Position numbers and translations under genes: made by a program
Notes under the pieces: generated by a model
The model's database searches: none
Told to the model about the DNA's origin: nothing
Seen by the model: the letters and a program-made list of their open reading frames with translations, nothing else
NCBI GenBank assembly: GCA_030432195.1
Contig: JAUIHE010000017.1
Coordinates: 1-33,354, forward strand
Source of the DNA: Alphaproteobacteria bacterium
GTDB taxonomy: Bacteria > Pseudomonadota > Alphaproteobacteria > UBA7985 > JAUIBT01
DNA: 33,354 nucleotides
Direction of reading: 5' to 3'
In this document: positions 8,280 through 16,105 of the stretch, piece by piece
How positions within the stretch are numbered: the stretch's first letter is position 1
How the letters are laid out: each line of letters opens with the position of its first letter

Positions 8280-10316
8280 TTGCGCCCTTCTGGACCTCCT
8301 TCTGATCGCCCGCGCTCCAAGACTGGTTCGCGTCCAACTCGCAACGCCGATCGTGACGAGGCCAAAAGGGGGGAGGCCAAAAGGGGGGAGTCCAAAAGGG
8401 GAGAGCCCAAAGGGCGTGGGCCCGGTGCCTCTGGCAAGCCTGGTGGGAAACCTGGTGGAAAACCTGGCGGTAAGTTCGGCGGTAAGCCGGGCGCGAGATT
8501 TGGTGGTAAGCCGGGCGCTAGGCCTAGTGCTGACAGATCCCGCGATGATCGTCCGCGTTCAGATCGGCCGCGTTCAGATCGGCCGCGCGACGACAGGCCC
8601 AGGACCGACCGGCCACGCTCAGACCGGCCGCGTTCAGACAGGCCGCGCGATGACAGGCCACGTTCAGACAGGCCACGTTCAGACAGGCCACGTTCAGACA
8701 GACCGCGCGATGACAGGCCCCGCCAAGATCGGCCCCGCCAAGATCGACCCCGTTCTGGCGCTCGTTTCGTTAGCCACGCGCTGTTGCATCACGTCTTGAA
8801 AGAAAACGTCACCTTGGACGAAGCCATAGAGCGCAGCAGAGCCTTTGCGCAGCTCGAGGACCGAGACCGCCGGTTTGTACGCCAGTTGGTGACGACCACC
8901 CTAAGGCGCCTCGGGCAGATTCAAAATATCTTGCGCGACTACTTGGCGGACCCCCTGCCGCCCAAAAACTTCAACGTCAAAGTCCTGCTCATGATGGGCA
9001 TTGCTGAACACCACTTCATGCGCACGCCCAGCCACGCCCTGGTTAGCGAGGCGGTGTCGCTGGCACGCTCTGATGAGACCATGCGCGGCTATCAAGGCCT
9101 GACGAACGCCGTGCTGCGCAAGGTCTGCGACCGTGAAAAAGACGAGCTCCCCCACCTGCGCTACAACCTTCCGCGCTGGATCGCCAAGCGCTGGCACGCG
9201 GTCTATGGCGATGCCTGGTTGTCCGATTTGGCTGCCGCTCTGACCGAGGCTCCAGCGACCGACCTGGCCATCAAGCCCGGTTCTGACCTGCCGATTGAAG
9301 CACCCGATGTCCTGATCGAGCAGGAGCCAAAAGAACCGAAAGCGAGCGCCCGGGCACCCGTTGACCAAGAGACCGCTGACCAAACCCCCGGCGAGCAGGA
9401 GCGTGTCGCCGAACAGGCGCCTGAAGAAAAAGTGAGCAAGGCCAGCTTGTCAGCTCAAGATGGCGAAGTCGTATCCGAGGGTCCGGACGGCGAGCGGCCG
9501 CGCCAAGAGCACGAGGCTCCAAGCGTCATCAAAGGCAGCCTTCTGGCCAACGGTGCGCTGCGCCTGGCGCCCGCCCAGGGCAGCATCGCCCAACTTCCTG
9601 GATATGAAACCGGCGACTGGTGGGTCCAAGATGCCGCTGCACAAGTCCCGGTGCTCATGCTGGGTGATGTGGCTGGCAAGCGTGTCCTGGATCTTTGTGC
9701 CGCGCCCGGTGGCAAGACCCTGCAACTGGCGGCGCGCGGCGCCCATGTCACGGCGGTTGACATTTCGGAAAATCGCCTCAAGCGCCTGCACGAAAACCTT
9801 GAGCGCTGCCAATTGAAGGCCGAGGTGGTGACCCAAGACGCTCTGACCTACAGCAGCGACGAACTCTTTGATGCTATTTTGCTGGACGCGCCTTGTTCGG
9901 CAACGGGCACGCTGCGCCGTCACCCTGAGCTTATGTGGCAGCGCCGCGAGGAGTCCTTGCTCACCAACCGACGTTTGCAAGCAAAACTGTTGGGCCGCGC
10001 GGCCCGCCTGCTCAAGCCAAATGGCATTCTGGTCTATGCGGTTTGTTCCTTGGAACCAGAAGAAGGCATTGAACAAGTTATGGCTGCGCTGTCCGCCTTG
10101 CCGTTGGAAACAAGCAGGCTTCCTTCAACGCCTGATTGGCTAAGCCCGCTGTTAACAACCGAGGGTTTCTTTCGCTCCGCACCGCAAGATTGGGCAGAGC
10201 AGGGGGGAATGGACGGATTTTTCGCCGCTCGCTTGCAACGCCGCGAAAAGGACAAACCCAAGGCTGCAGTGGCGTCAACGCCGCGCGCAGGTCGCTTGCG
10301 CTTGGGCTCAAACTAA
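8280..10316 (+). CDS. rsmB: RsmB-like 16S rRNA (cytosine-C5) methyltransferase with long repeat-rich N-terminus
   Basis: A 678-residue protein. Residues 1-160 are low-complexity: Lys/Arg/Gly/Glu repeats (28-80), then 14 five-residue RPR(S/D/T/Q)D units (91-160). Residues about 165-300 are a NusB-like RNA-binding domain (VSHALLHHVLKENVTLDEAIE, then DRRFVRQLVTTTLRRLGQI). Residues about 330-415 are an acidic linker. The rest is a class I methyltransferase: CAAPGGKT (473-480) binds S-adenosylmethionine, and Cys542 (DAPCSATG) and Cys589 (VCSLEPEEG) are the two catalytic cysteines of m5C RNA methyltransferases. E. coli RsmB has about 430 residues, so the extension and linker are the difference. No ATG is available near the front; a TTG at 8280, 13 bases after an in-frame stop codon, is the best start, with only a weak AAGAAAG before it. 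Confidence 0.88.
   Translation: MRPSGPPSDRPRSKTGSRPTRNADRDEAKRGEAKRGESKRGEPKGRGPGASGKPGGKPGGKPGGKFGGKPGARFGGKPGARPSADRSRDDRPRSDRPRSDRPRDDRPRTDRPRSDRPRSDRPRDDRPRSDRPRSDRPRSDRPRDDRPRQDRPRQDRPRSGARFVSHALLHHVLKENVTLDEAIERSRAFAQLEDRDRRFVRQLVTTTLRRLGQIQNILRDYLADPLPPKNFNVKVLLMMGIAEHHFMRTPSHALVSEAVSLARSDETMRGYQGLTNAVLRKVCDREKDELPHLRYNLPRWIAKRWHAVYGDAWLSDLAAALTEAPATDLAIKPGSDLPIEAPDVLIEQEPKEPKASARAPVDQETADQTPGEQERVAEQAPEEKVSKASLSAQDGEVVSEGPDGERPRQEHEAPSVIKGSLLANGALRLAPAQGSIAQLPGYETGDWWVQDAAAQVPVLMLGDVAGKRVLDLCAAPGGKTLQLAARGAHVTAVDISENRLKRLHENLERCQLKAEVVTQDALTYSSDELFDAILLDAPCSATGTLRRHPELMWQRREESLLTNRRLQAKLLGRAARLLKPNGILVYAVCSLEPEEGIEQVMAALSALPLETSRLPSTPDWLSPLLTTEGFFRSAPQDWAEQGGMDGFFAARLQRREKDKPKAAVASTPRAGRLRLGSN
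8550..8759 (+). repeat. 15-bp tandem repeats encoding RPRSD-type pentapeptides
   Basis: Fourteen imperfect 15-bp units inside the rsmB-like gene encode RPRSD, RPRDD, RPRTD or RPRQD. The variants come in a higher order, with an RPRDD unit recurring after two or three RPRSD units, suggesting block duplication. Because the unit is a multiple of three, changes in copy number keep the reading frame. Confidence 0.95.
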
Positions 10317-10360
10317 CCCAGCATTTCAGGGTTCGTTTGATCCCGAACATATTGGACTCG

Positions 10361-10390
10361 GGGCTGCCTTTGGCAGTCCCTCCTTTTTTT
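10361..10390 (+). terminator. Rho-independent terminator after the rsmB-like gene
   Basis: GGGCTGCC pairs with GGCAGTCC (eight pairs, one G-T) around a TTT loop, followed by CTCC and seven T. It lies 44 bases past the stop codon, which also argues that the heparinase gene begins after it rather than at the upstream in-frame codons. Confidence 0.85.
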
Positions 10391-10420
10391 GTTTTGCCCA
10401 AGGGCTCGGTTTGTCCGGTC

Positions 10421-12430
10421 ATGATGTCGGGCGGCCGTGCCTCTCATGTGTGGCCAAGATTTTTTGCGATCGCCGTGTCGAGCCAGTTGATATTCCAAAA
10501 AGCCAGCGCTGAGGTCCCGCACCCTGGACCGCAGCCTGATGTTGGCCAACCTGGTGATGCAACCAATGGGCGGTCGGTGGCCCAGCCGCGCCAGCAGGTG
10601 CCAAACGTCCAAAATCAAAACCACCAAACCCCTAGTTTTCAAGCCTCTAGTTCTCAGGCCTCTAGTTCTCAGGCCTCTAGTTCTCAGGTCCCTAGTTCTA
10701 AGGCCCCCGCTGTCCAACAGCCGGACGCGCACAGGCAGGCAGCGCCAGACTTGAACGGCCTACCCAGCGACCAGGGGCGCCGACCGTTTGGCTTGGTCAA
10801 GCGGTCCTGGCGACGGTTGTATCGAACCACCCCCTGGTATCGCTGGCATTTGTCCAGCTCTAAGCCGCTTAGTCTGCGCCGCTTTGGGGCCATCTTCGTG
10901 CCGGGCAATCAGATCAAGGGTGAAATGATTATGGACGGCCGCTTCGTGCTGTCCGGCGAGCGGGTCGATCTGGTCGAAGAAAACTGGTATCCAAACGATG
11001 CGCCCGAGGTCTGGCTGCGCGATATGCATGCCTTTGCCTGGCTGGCCGACTTGCGGGCGACAGGCCATCCAGACAGCGCCAAAGCGGCGCGTCACATGGT
11101 TGGCTCCTGGCTCAATCACAACAAGCGCTGGCATCCTTTGTCTTGGGACGGTGAGGTCACGGCCCAGCGCCTGCTTGCTTGGTTGGGGCATTTTGAATTC
11201 ATCACCCACGGCGCCAATGCGGCCTTTGTGCGCCGCCTGACCCAAGAAATCGCGATCCAAGCCAACCACTTGCTGTTGAGCTATCAAGACTATGAGCTGA
11301 GCTATGCGCGCGCGCAGATCGAAAAGGCGCTGATATTCTGCGGGCAGTGTTTGCCCGATGGTACGACCCTCGCCTCCGACATGTTGGGTAAGCTTGAAGA
11401 AAGCCTGGATCGACTGATTCGGCCTGACGGCGGCACGCAATACCGATCGCCGGCCTTGCAAGCCGCGCTGCTGACCGATCTGCATGATTTGCTTGATTTC
11501 CACCGCACCATGCGCCTGCAAGCGCCGAGCTACTTGGCGACCACGGCCCAGCGGATGGCGCCCATGATGCGCATGCTGGTCCACAATGACGGATCGGTGG
11601 CGCATCACCACCAGAGTTTTGATCTGCCGCCCGAGGCCATGGCAAGCTTCATGGAACGGTGCCTGCACCAAGTCGCGCCCCTGCGGGCGGCCTTTGCGTC
11701 GGGCATGTATCGCTTGACCGCTCGGCGCGCCACGCTGCTGATCGACGGCGGCGCCCAGCCCTATCCTGGCTTCGATCAGCAAGCCTTTGCGGGCACTTTG
11801 TCGTTCGAAATGACGGTGGGCACGCAAAAACTCATTACCAACATGGGCACGCACGAGCGGCGCTCGGTTTGGGGTGATGTGCAGCGGGCCACAGCGGCGC
11901 ATTCAACGCTGGTGCTAAACGACACCAATTCGTCAGAGTTGGTAGCAGGTGCAGGCATGGGACGACGGCCGCAGACGGTCTATTGCAAGCCTTATGAGAC
12001 CGACGACTATTTGGGTATGGATCTGCATCACGATGGCTATCGCCTGTTCGGCGGCGCCAAGCACTACCGCAGCCTAAAGCTGGCCCGTGATGGGGACTAT
12101 TTGCAGGGCGAAGATCTGGTCTCAGGCCCCAGCGAGCTGCCCGCGGTGTTGCGCTTTCATTTGCACCCGCAGGTCAACGTCGCCTTGCAGGGTAGCCGCC
12201 AACAGGTGGTCTTGTACCTGCCAAAAGGGCGGCCCTGGCGCTTTGATATCGAAGGCGCCCACTTGGAGATAGAGGACAGCGTTTACCTGCAAGGTGAGTC
12301 CAGCGCGCGCTGTCGGCAAATTGTGGCGCGCTTGCCTGAGTATCGTCCCAGACCTAGCGCGCCGCGACCGCCCGCAGAACGGCGGGTGCTCTGGTCCTTG
12401 CAGCAGCTAGACGCCGCCCCACGCGGGTAG
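10421..12430 (+). CDS. Heparinase II/III family protein
   Basis: A 669-residue protein from the ATG at 10421. Residues 1-110 are a variable region with Gln/Pro/Ser repeats (PSFQASSSQASSSQ...). An alpha-helical toroid-like domain follows (MHAFAWLADLRATGHPDSAKAARHMVGSWLNHNKRWHPLSWDGEV and similar), and residues about 360-650 match the heparinase II/III C-terminal beta domain (GMYRLTARRATLLIDGG, LSFEMTVGTQKLITNMG, AHSTLVLNDTNSSEL, HDGYRLFGGAKHYRSLKL). Relatives are polysaccharide lyases or are linked to envelope glycans; the substrate is not known. The frame is open back to 10136, but that part overlaps rsmB and a terminator, so a later start is chosen; no good ribosome-binding site decides between 10421 and 10424. 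A classical signal peptide is not evident. Confidence 0.82.
   Translation: MMSGGRASHVWPRFFAIAVSSQLIFQKASAEVPHPGPQPDVGQPGDATNGRSVAQPRQQVPNVQNQNHQTPSFQASSSQASSSQASSSQVPSSKAPAVQQPDAHRQAAPDLNGLPSDQGRRPFGLVKRSWRRLYRTTPWYRWHLSSSKPLSLRRFGAIFVPGNQIKGEMIMDGRFVLSGERVDLVEENWYPNDAPEVWLRDMHAFAWLADLRATGHPDSAKAARHMVGSWLNHNKRWHPLSWDGEVTAQRLLAWLGHFEFITHGANAAFVRRLTQEIAIQANHLLLSYQDYELSYARAQIEKALIFCGQCLPDGTTLASDMLGKLEESLDRLIRPDGGTQYRSPALQAALLTDLHDLLDFHRTMRLQAPSYLATTAQRMAPMMRMLVHNDGSVAHHHQSFDLPPEAMASFMERCLHQVAPLRAAFASGMYRLTARRATLLIDGGAQPYPGFDQQAFAGTLSFEMTVGTQKLITNMGTHERRSVWGDVQRATAAHSTLVLNDTNSSELVAGAGMGRRPQTVYCKPYETDDYLGMDLHHDGYRLFGGAKHYRSLKLARDGDYLQGEDLVSGPSELPAVLRFHLHPQVNVALQGSRQQVVLYLPKGRPWRFDIEGAHLEIEDSVYLQGESSARCRQIVARLPEYRPRPSAPRPPAERRVLWSLQQLDAAPRG
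10631..10705 (+). repeat. Five 15-bp tandem units in the heparinase gene
   Basis: The unit TCTAGTTCTCAGGCC occurs five times (two perfect central copies, three with one to three changes), encoding SSSQA-like pentapeptides in the disordered N-terminal region. Frame is kept whatever the copy number. Confidence 0.93.
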
Positions 12431-12826
12431 ATCAAAGCCCGAGCAATCGCCGTCGATTGTGCCAAATCTCCGCAAGGTGTATTTGCGGCACTCTCTAATA
12501 GAGTGAGCGCGCTCTGTGACGATAAGACAACGAACCGCGCTCTAGACGGTCAGGATAGCCGCCAACCGACCATCCCAACGCCCGAGATGGGCCGAAAGAC
12601 GACCGAGCCCGCTTGAGGGCAATGCGGGATCATCCAGGAGGGTTAACCATGGGGGGGCAACCTGGAACCAACCGGGCTGCGCAGCCTGACAGCAAAAGGT
12701 GTCGCGTGGGGGCTTGCCCAAACGGCCGAATTGCGCCAAGGCTGAAGGACGCCCCGGACTCAAGGCGCTGGCAGATACATCCCCTCTGAGCGCCGCGCGG
12801 CCAGGCCAGCACCGACAAGCCAATCG
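12431..12826. other. Intergenic stretch without a supported gene
   Basis: About 400 bases after the heparinase stop. The only clear structure is a small hairpin at 12489-12505 (CACTCT, loop CTAAT, AGAGTG) about 60 bases after the stop codon, without a T-run. Open frames on both strands here lack domains and ribosome-binding sites. The promoter of the EamA gene may lie here or inside the repeat array that follows. Confidence 0.5.
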
Positions 12827-12930
12827 GGCCTGTCGCTATTTTGGCCTGTCGCTATTTTGGCCTGTCGCTATTTTGGCCTGTCGCTATTTTGGCCTGTCGC
12901 TATTTTGGCCTGCCATTATTTTGGCCTGCC
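12827..12930 (+). repeat. 16-bp tandem array just upstream of the EamA gene
   Basis: The unit GGCCTGTCGCTATTTT is present in five perfect head-to-tail copies (12827-12906), a sixth degenerate copy (GGCCTGCCATTATTTT, 12907-12922), and an 8-base remnant (12923-12930). It ends four bases before the AAAAGGA ribosome-binding site of the next gene. There are no spacers, so it is not a CRISPR. The 16-base period is not a multiple of three; three units read through without a stop and would encode a hydrophobic 16-residue repeat. Confidence 0.97.
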
Positions 12931-12946
12931 TCCAAAAGGAATTCTT

Positions 12947-13861
12947 ATGTCGTTGCTCACACGAGGCAGCCCCACGTTCTACCTAGCCTCGGTGGTCATG
13001 CTGCTGACGCTTGGCACTGGCTTTGGCATGACCTTCAGCCTGTCCAAACTAGCGACCGAGGCCGTTGGGCCCGGAACCTTTGTTTTCTATCAAGCGCTGG
13101 CCACCGGCCTGATTATCGCGCTCGTGCTGCAAGCGCGGCGCAAGCTCTATCCCATCCCAACGCGGTTTTTTTGGCTCTGCCCGCTACTGGGCCTAGTGAC
13201 TTTCGTGATCCCGAATGTGCTGTTCATCACCGCGCTCAAGCACCTGCCAGCGGGCCTATCATCGGTGGTGCTCTCGACCTCGCCGTTTTTTGCTTACTTG
13301 CTGGCCCTGTCGTTTCGATCAGAGACATTCAGCGCGCAACGCATTGCCGGTCTGATGGTCGGGTTTACGGGTGTCCTGTGTTTGGTGCTGCCCGATTCGG
13401 CGCTGCCGTCGCGCGATATGGTGCCTTGGCTGCTGCTGTGCCTGGCGCCGCCCTTGGCATATTCCGGCGGCAACTACACGCTGGAGAGGCTCATGCCCGA
13501 AGGCGCTGATCCCTTGCAGTACACGGCTCTGTCGATGCTGTGCGCAGCGGCCTTCTGCCTGCCGCTGTATTGGATGGAGGGCGGGCGTTACCTGCCCAAC
13601 TATGCCACCCGCGGGGACATGGCCATGATCGCCATGATGCTGATCTCTGCGGCCAATTTTGCCATGCTGTTTACGCTGATTTCCTGGCGCGGCGCGGTTT
13701 TCACCAGCCAGGTCGGCAACGTCGTCACGCTGACCGGCTTGGCTTGGGGTTGGGTGTTTTTTGGCGAGACCCTGACCCCTTGGATGATCGCGGCAACGGT
13801 CTTGATCCTGGGCGGGGTCTTGTTGGTCAACACCACGCGCCGCAAAGCGCCCGCCGCCTAG
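12947..13861 (+). CDS. EamA/DMT superfamily permease
   Basis: A 304-residue membrane protein with ten predicted transmembrane segments in two EamA repeats. The first covers about residues 12-140, with the family's NVLFITALKHLPAGLSSVVLSTSPFFAYLLA segment. The second covers about 155-295 and ends with GNVVTLTGLAWGWVFFGETLTPWMIAATVLILGGVLLVN. Members export amino acids or metabolites or import others; the substrate is not predictable. The ATG at 12947 has a strong AAAAGGA six bases upstream. The frame stays open 30 codons further up through the 16-bp repeat array, which would add a hydrophobic leader, but the ribosome-binding site favours the stated start. Confidence 0.92.
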   Translation: MSLLTRGSPTFYLASVVMLLTLGTGFGMTFSLSKLATEAVGPGTFVFYQALATGLIIALVLQARRKLYPIPTRFFWLCPLLGLVTFVIPNVLFITALKHLPAGLSSVVLSTSPFFAYLLALSFRSETFSAQRIAGLMVGFTGVLCLVLPDSALPSRDMVPWLLLCLAPPLAYSGGNYTLERLMPEGADPLQYTALSMLCAAAFCLPLYWMEGGRYLPNYATRGDMAMIAMMLISAANFAMLFTLISWRGAVFTSQVGNVVTLTGLAWGWVFFGETLTPWMIAATVLILGGVLLVNTTRRKAPAA

Positions 13862-13900
13862 AGCGTCGGGCCCTGTCGTTGCAACAGCCCTTCCGCTCTA
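13859..13900 (+). terminator. Long hairpin overlapping the EamA stop codon
   Basis: TAGAGCG (starting with the stop codon) pairs with CGCTCTA, and inside it GGGC/GCCC and CTGT/ACAG continue the stem. No T-run follows, so it may be a processing or stabilising 3' structure rather than an intrinsic terminator. Confidence 0.45.
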
Positions 13901-14078
13901 GCTGACTGATTTCTAACGCAAGTCCATGCTCGTTTGTGTTGCCACTCACTCGCGGCTTGCTCTAATACGGAAGCCGCACCGCAGTGACCGCTAACTCTGT
14001 CGATACGGCGTTGAAAAACAAGTCGGATCACAGCGGCGCACGGTATGGAGCGGCGCGGCTTTGGAATAAGGGCGCCAG

Positions 14079-14134
14079 CGGATCGCCACAAACGGATCGC
14101 CGCAGGCGGATCACCACGGGCAGATCACCACAGG
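14079..14134. repeat. Four imperfect 14-bp tandem units in an intergenic region
   Basis: CGGATCGCCACAAA, CGGATCGCCGCAGG, CGGATCACCACGGG and CAGATCACCACAGG lie head to tail between two convergent genes, about 40 bases past the stop of the NuoE-NuoF gene. The surrounding 312-base gap (13862-14173) holds no supported gene. Confidence 0.85.
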
Positions 14135-14173
14135 CGGGGCGCGCGAAAGGCTGCACCTTTCTTGCGGTTTGCC

Positions 14174-15886
14174 CTAAAGCTCGCCGCCAAAATGCTTGAT
14201 GACCGTATCAAGCGGATTGCAGGCGGCTTGTCCCAGCCCGCAGATCGAAGCGTCGCGCATGACTTTCGACAGGTCAGCCAACAAATCCAAATCCCAGCCA
14301 TCGCGCTCCATCAAGGCGACGGCCTTTTCTGTGCCTGTACGACAGGGTGTACACTGGCCGCAGGATTCGAACTTGAAAAATTGCATGAGGTTCAAAGCCA
14401 CATCGCGCATCTTGTCTTGATCGGACAAGACCACGACCGCCGCAGAGCCGATGAAACAGCCATGCTCTTCCAAGGTGCCAAAATCCAGCGGGATATCGTC
14501 TTTAGCAGCGGGCAGAATACCGCCCGATGCCCCGCCCGGCAGGTAGGCTTTGAAGCTGTGCCCGTCCTTCATGCCGCCGCAGGCCTCGATCAGATCGCGG
14601 ATCGTGGAACCCGCAGGGGCCAGCACCACATGCGGATTTTTGACGTGGCCTGAAACCGAATAGGAGCGCCAACCTTGGCGACCGTTCTTACCCGCTGAAA
14701 CAAACCAGTCCGGGCCTTTGGACAAGATCGACGGCACCCAAAAGCAAGTCTCAATATTGTGGATCAAGGTCGGACGACCAAACAGGCCAACCTGGGTTGG
14801 GAAAGGCGGCTTTTGCCTCGGCAGTCCGCGCTTGCCCTCCAAGCTTTCCAGCATGGCGCTTTCTTCGCCGCAGATGTAGGCCCCCGCCCCGCGTCGCAGC
14901 ACGATTTGGCTGTGATCCGCCAGACCCGAGCCCTTCAGCGCTTCGATTTCCCGCTTGAGGATTTCGCGCACCGCCGGGTATTCATCGCGAATATAGATAT
15001 AGACCGCTTGCGCCTCTGCGGCCCAAGCGGCAATCAACATGCCTTCCAGAAACTGGTGCGGGCGGGTCTCCAGGTAGTGGCGGTCCTTAAAGGTGCCCGG
15101 TTCGCCCTCATCGCCGTTGACCGCCATCAGGCGGGGCCCCGCTTCTTTGCGCAAGAACTCCCACTTCATGCCGGTGGGGAAACCCGCGCCGCCCAGGCCG
15201 CGCAACCCAGCATGTTTCAGATCGCCAATCACAGCATCCGCTGTCCGGCTGCCATCCAAACAACCGCGCAGCAGGCCATAGCCGCCCTCGGCCTCATAGT
15301 CGGCCTTGGACTGGTAGCCCGGCATAAAGACGTGGGTATCGTCGCGCTCGACCGCTGACACCACGCCGTCAAAGCTGGCGTTCCACAAGTGGTTGTGCCC
15401 CACTTCGACAATCGGGGCCGCGTGGCAACGGCCCATGCAAGGCAGCTTTTGCACCCGTACTGACTCACCATAGTGCTGGGTCAAGCGAGCCGCCAGATCT
15501 TCTGCGCCGTGCTGCATGCAGGTCAGGCTATCACAGACACGAATAGTGAGTTTAGGGGGCACCTGGTCTGGGCTGAATACCACGTCAAAGTGGGCATAGA
15601 AGGTGGCCACCTCAAAGACTTCGGCCATGGGCAGGCGCATTAGGTCCGCCAAGGCCGCCAAGTGCTCGGCAAGCAGACAACGCTCGGCGTCTTGCAGAGC
15701 GTGCAGGTATTCAATCAGCTCGTCACGATGATAGGGCCCCTGACCGATCAACATCTGAACGCGGGTGACGGCGGCTTCATCAACGACACGGCCTTTAGGC
15801 GTTGGCGCCGCCTTGCGACGCCCCGCGCCCGGATGCAAACGCTGAGGGTTGCCGTCAAACTTGGTGGCGTCGTTGGTTTCTGGCAT
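14174..15886 (-). CDS. NuoE-NuoF fusion, NAD(H)-dependent flavin/iron-sulfur oxidoreductase subunit
   Basis: A 570-residue soluble electron-transfer subunit. Residues about 36-165 are a complete NuoE-like unit: a helical part, then the [2Fe-2S] site Cys118, Cys123, Cys150, Cys154. Residues about 225-570 are NuoF-like, with the FMN/NAD loop GLRGLGGAGFPTGMKW (227-242), AVNGDEGEPGTFKDR, GAGAYICGEESAML, and a [4Fe-4S] site CGQCTPC (509-515) plus Cys549. This fused architecture is known from the beta subunits of NAD-dependent formate dehydrogenases (FdsB-like) and of bidirectional hydrogenases (HoxF), and from unassigned homologues. It is not the usual complex I pair, which is encoded as separate genes in nuo operons. 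No catalytic partner is nearby, so the electron donor is unknown. The ATG follows GGAGG at seven bases. Confidence 0.88.
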   Translation of the reverse strand: MPETNDATKFDGNPQRLHPGAGRRKAAPTPKGRVVDEAAVTRVQMLIGQGPYHRDELIEYLHALQDAERCLLAEHLAALADLMRLPMAEVFEVATFYAHFDVVFSPDQVPPKLTIRVCDSLTCMQHGAEDLAARLTQHYGESVRVQKLPCMGRCHAAPIVEVGHNHLWNASFDGVVSAVERDDTHVFMPGYQSKADYEAEGGYGLLRGCLDGSRTADAVIGDLKHAGLRGLGGAGFPTGMKWEFLRKEAGPRLMAVNGDEGEPGTFKDRHYLETRPHQFLEGMLIAAWAAEAQAVYIYIRDEYPAVREILKREIEALKGSGLADHSQIVLRRGAGAYICGEESAMLESLEGKRGLPRQKPPFPTQVGLFGRPTLIHNIETCFWVPSILSKGPDWFVSAGKNGRQGWRSYSVSGHVKNPHVVLAPAGSTIRDLIEACGGMKDGHSFKAYLPGGASGGILPAAKDDIPLDFGTLEEHGCFIGSAAVVVLSDQDKMRDVALNLMQFFKFESCGQCTPCRTGTEKAVALMERDGWDLDLLADLSKVMRDASICGLGQAACNPLDTVIKHFGGEL

Positions 15887-16105
15887 GCGAGGGCCTCCGG
15901 TCGGGCAGCTGACCCCGAGAGATGACAGGGGCAGTGCTGATGGTCGCGTGGATCGAACGCCAAGGGCCGCCGCCCCACCGTGAGGCCGCAGACCCCTGCG
16001 CTCTATTGACGCCTAACCTAAGTCATAGCCCAGGTCCAGCTATCGGAAAAGCTAAGGCTAATGCAACAGCAGCGACATGCCGGGCCTGCCAGCACCTTTG
16101 TTGGC

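Noticed and set aside
8254-8799. A 181-codon plus-strand frame (QTGRVQTGRAMTG-type repeats)
   Set aside because: It is the second reading frame of the RPRSD repeat region and stops before the NusB domain, so it is a by-product of the repeats.
10760-11902. A 380-codon minus-strand frame
   Set aside because: Antisense to the heparinase gene, with no domain and a composition typical of shadow frames.
12827-12930. 16-bp array as a CRISPR
   Set aside because: The units are contiguous with no spacers and no cas genes are present.
13862-14173. A 71-codon plus-strand frame at 13984-14199
   Set aside because: It spans the 14-bp repeats and has no ribosome-binding site or recognisable sequence.
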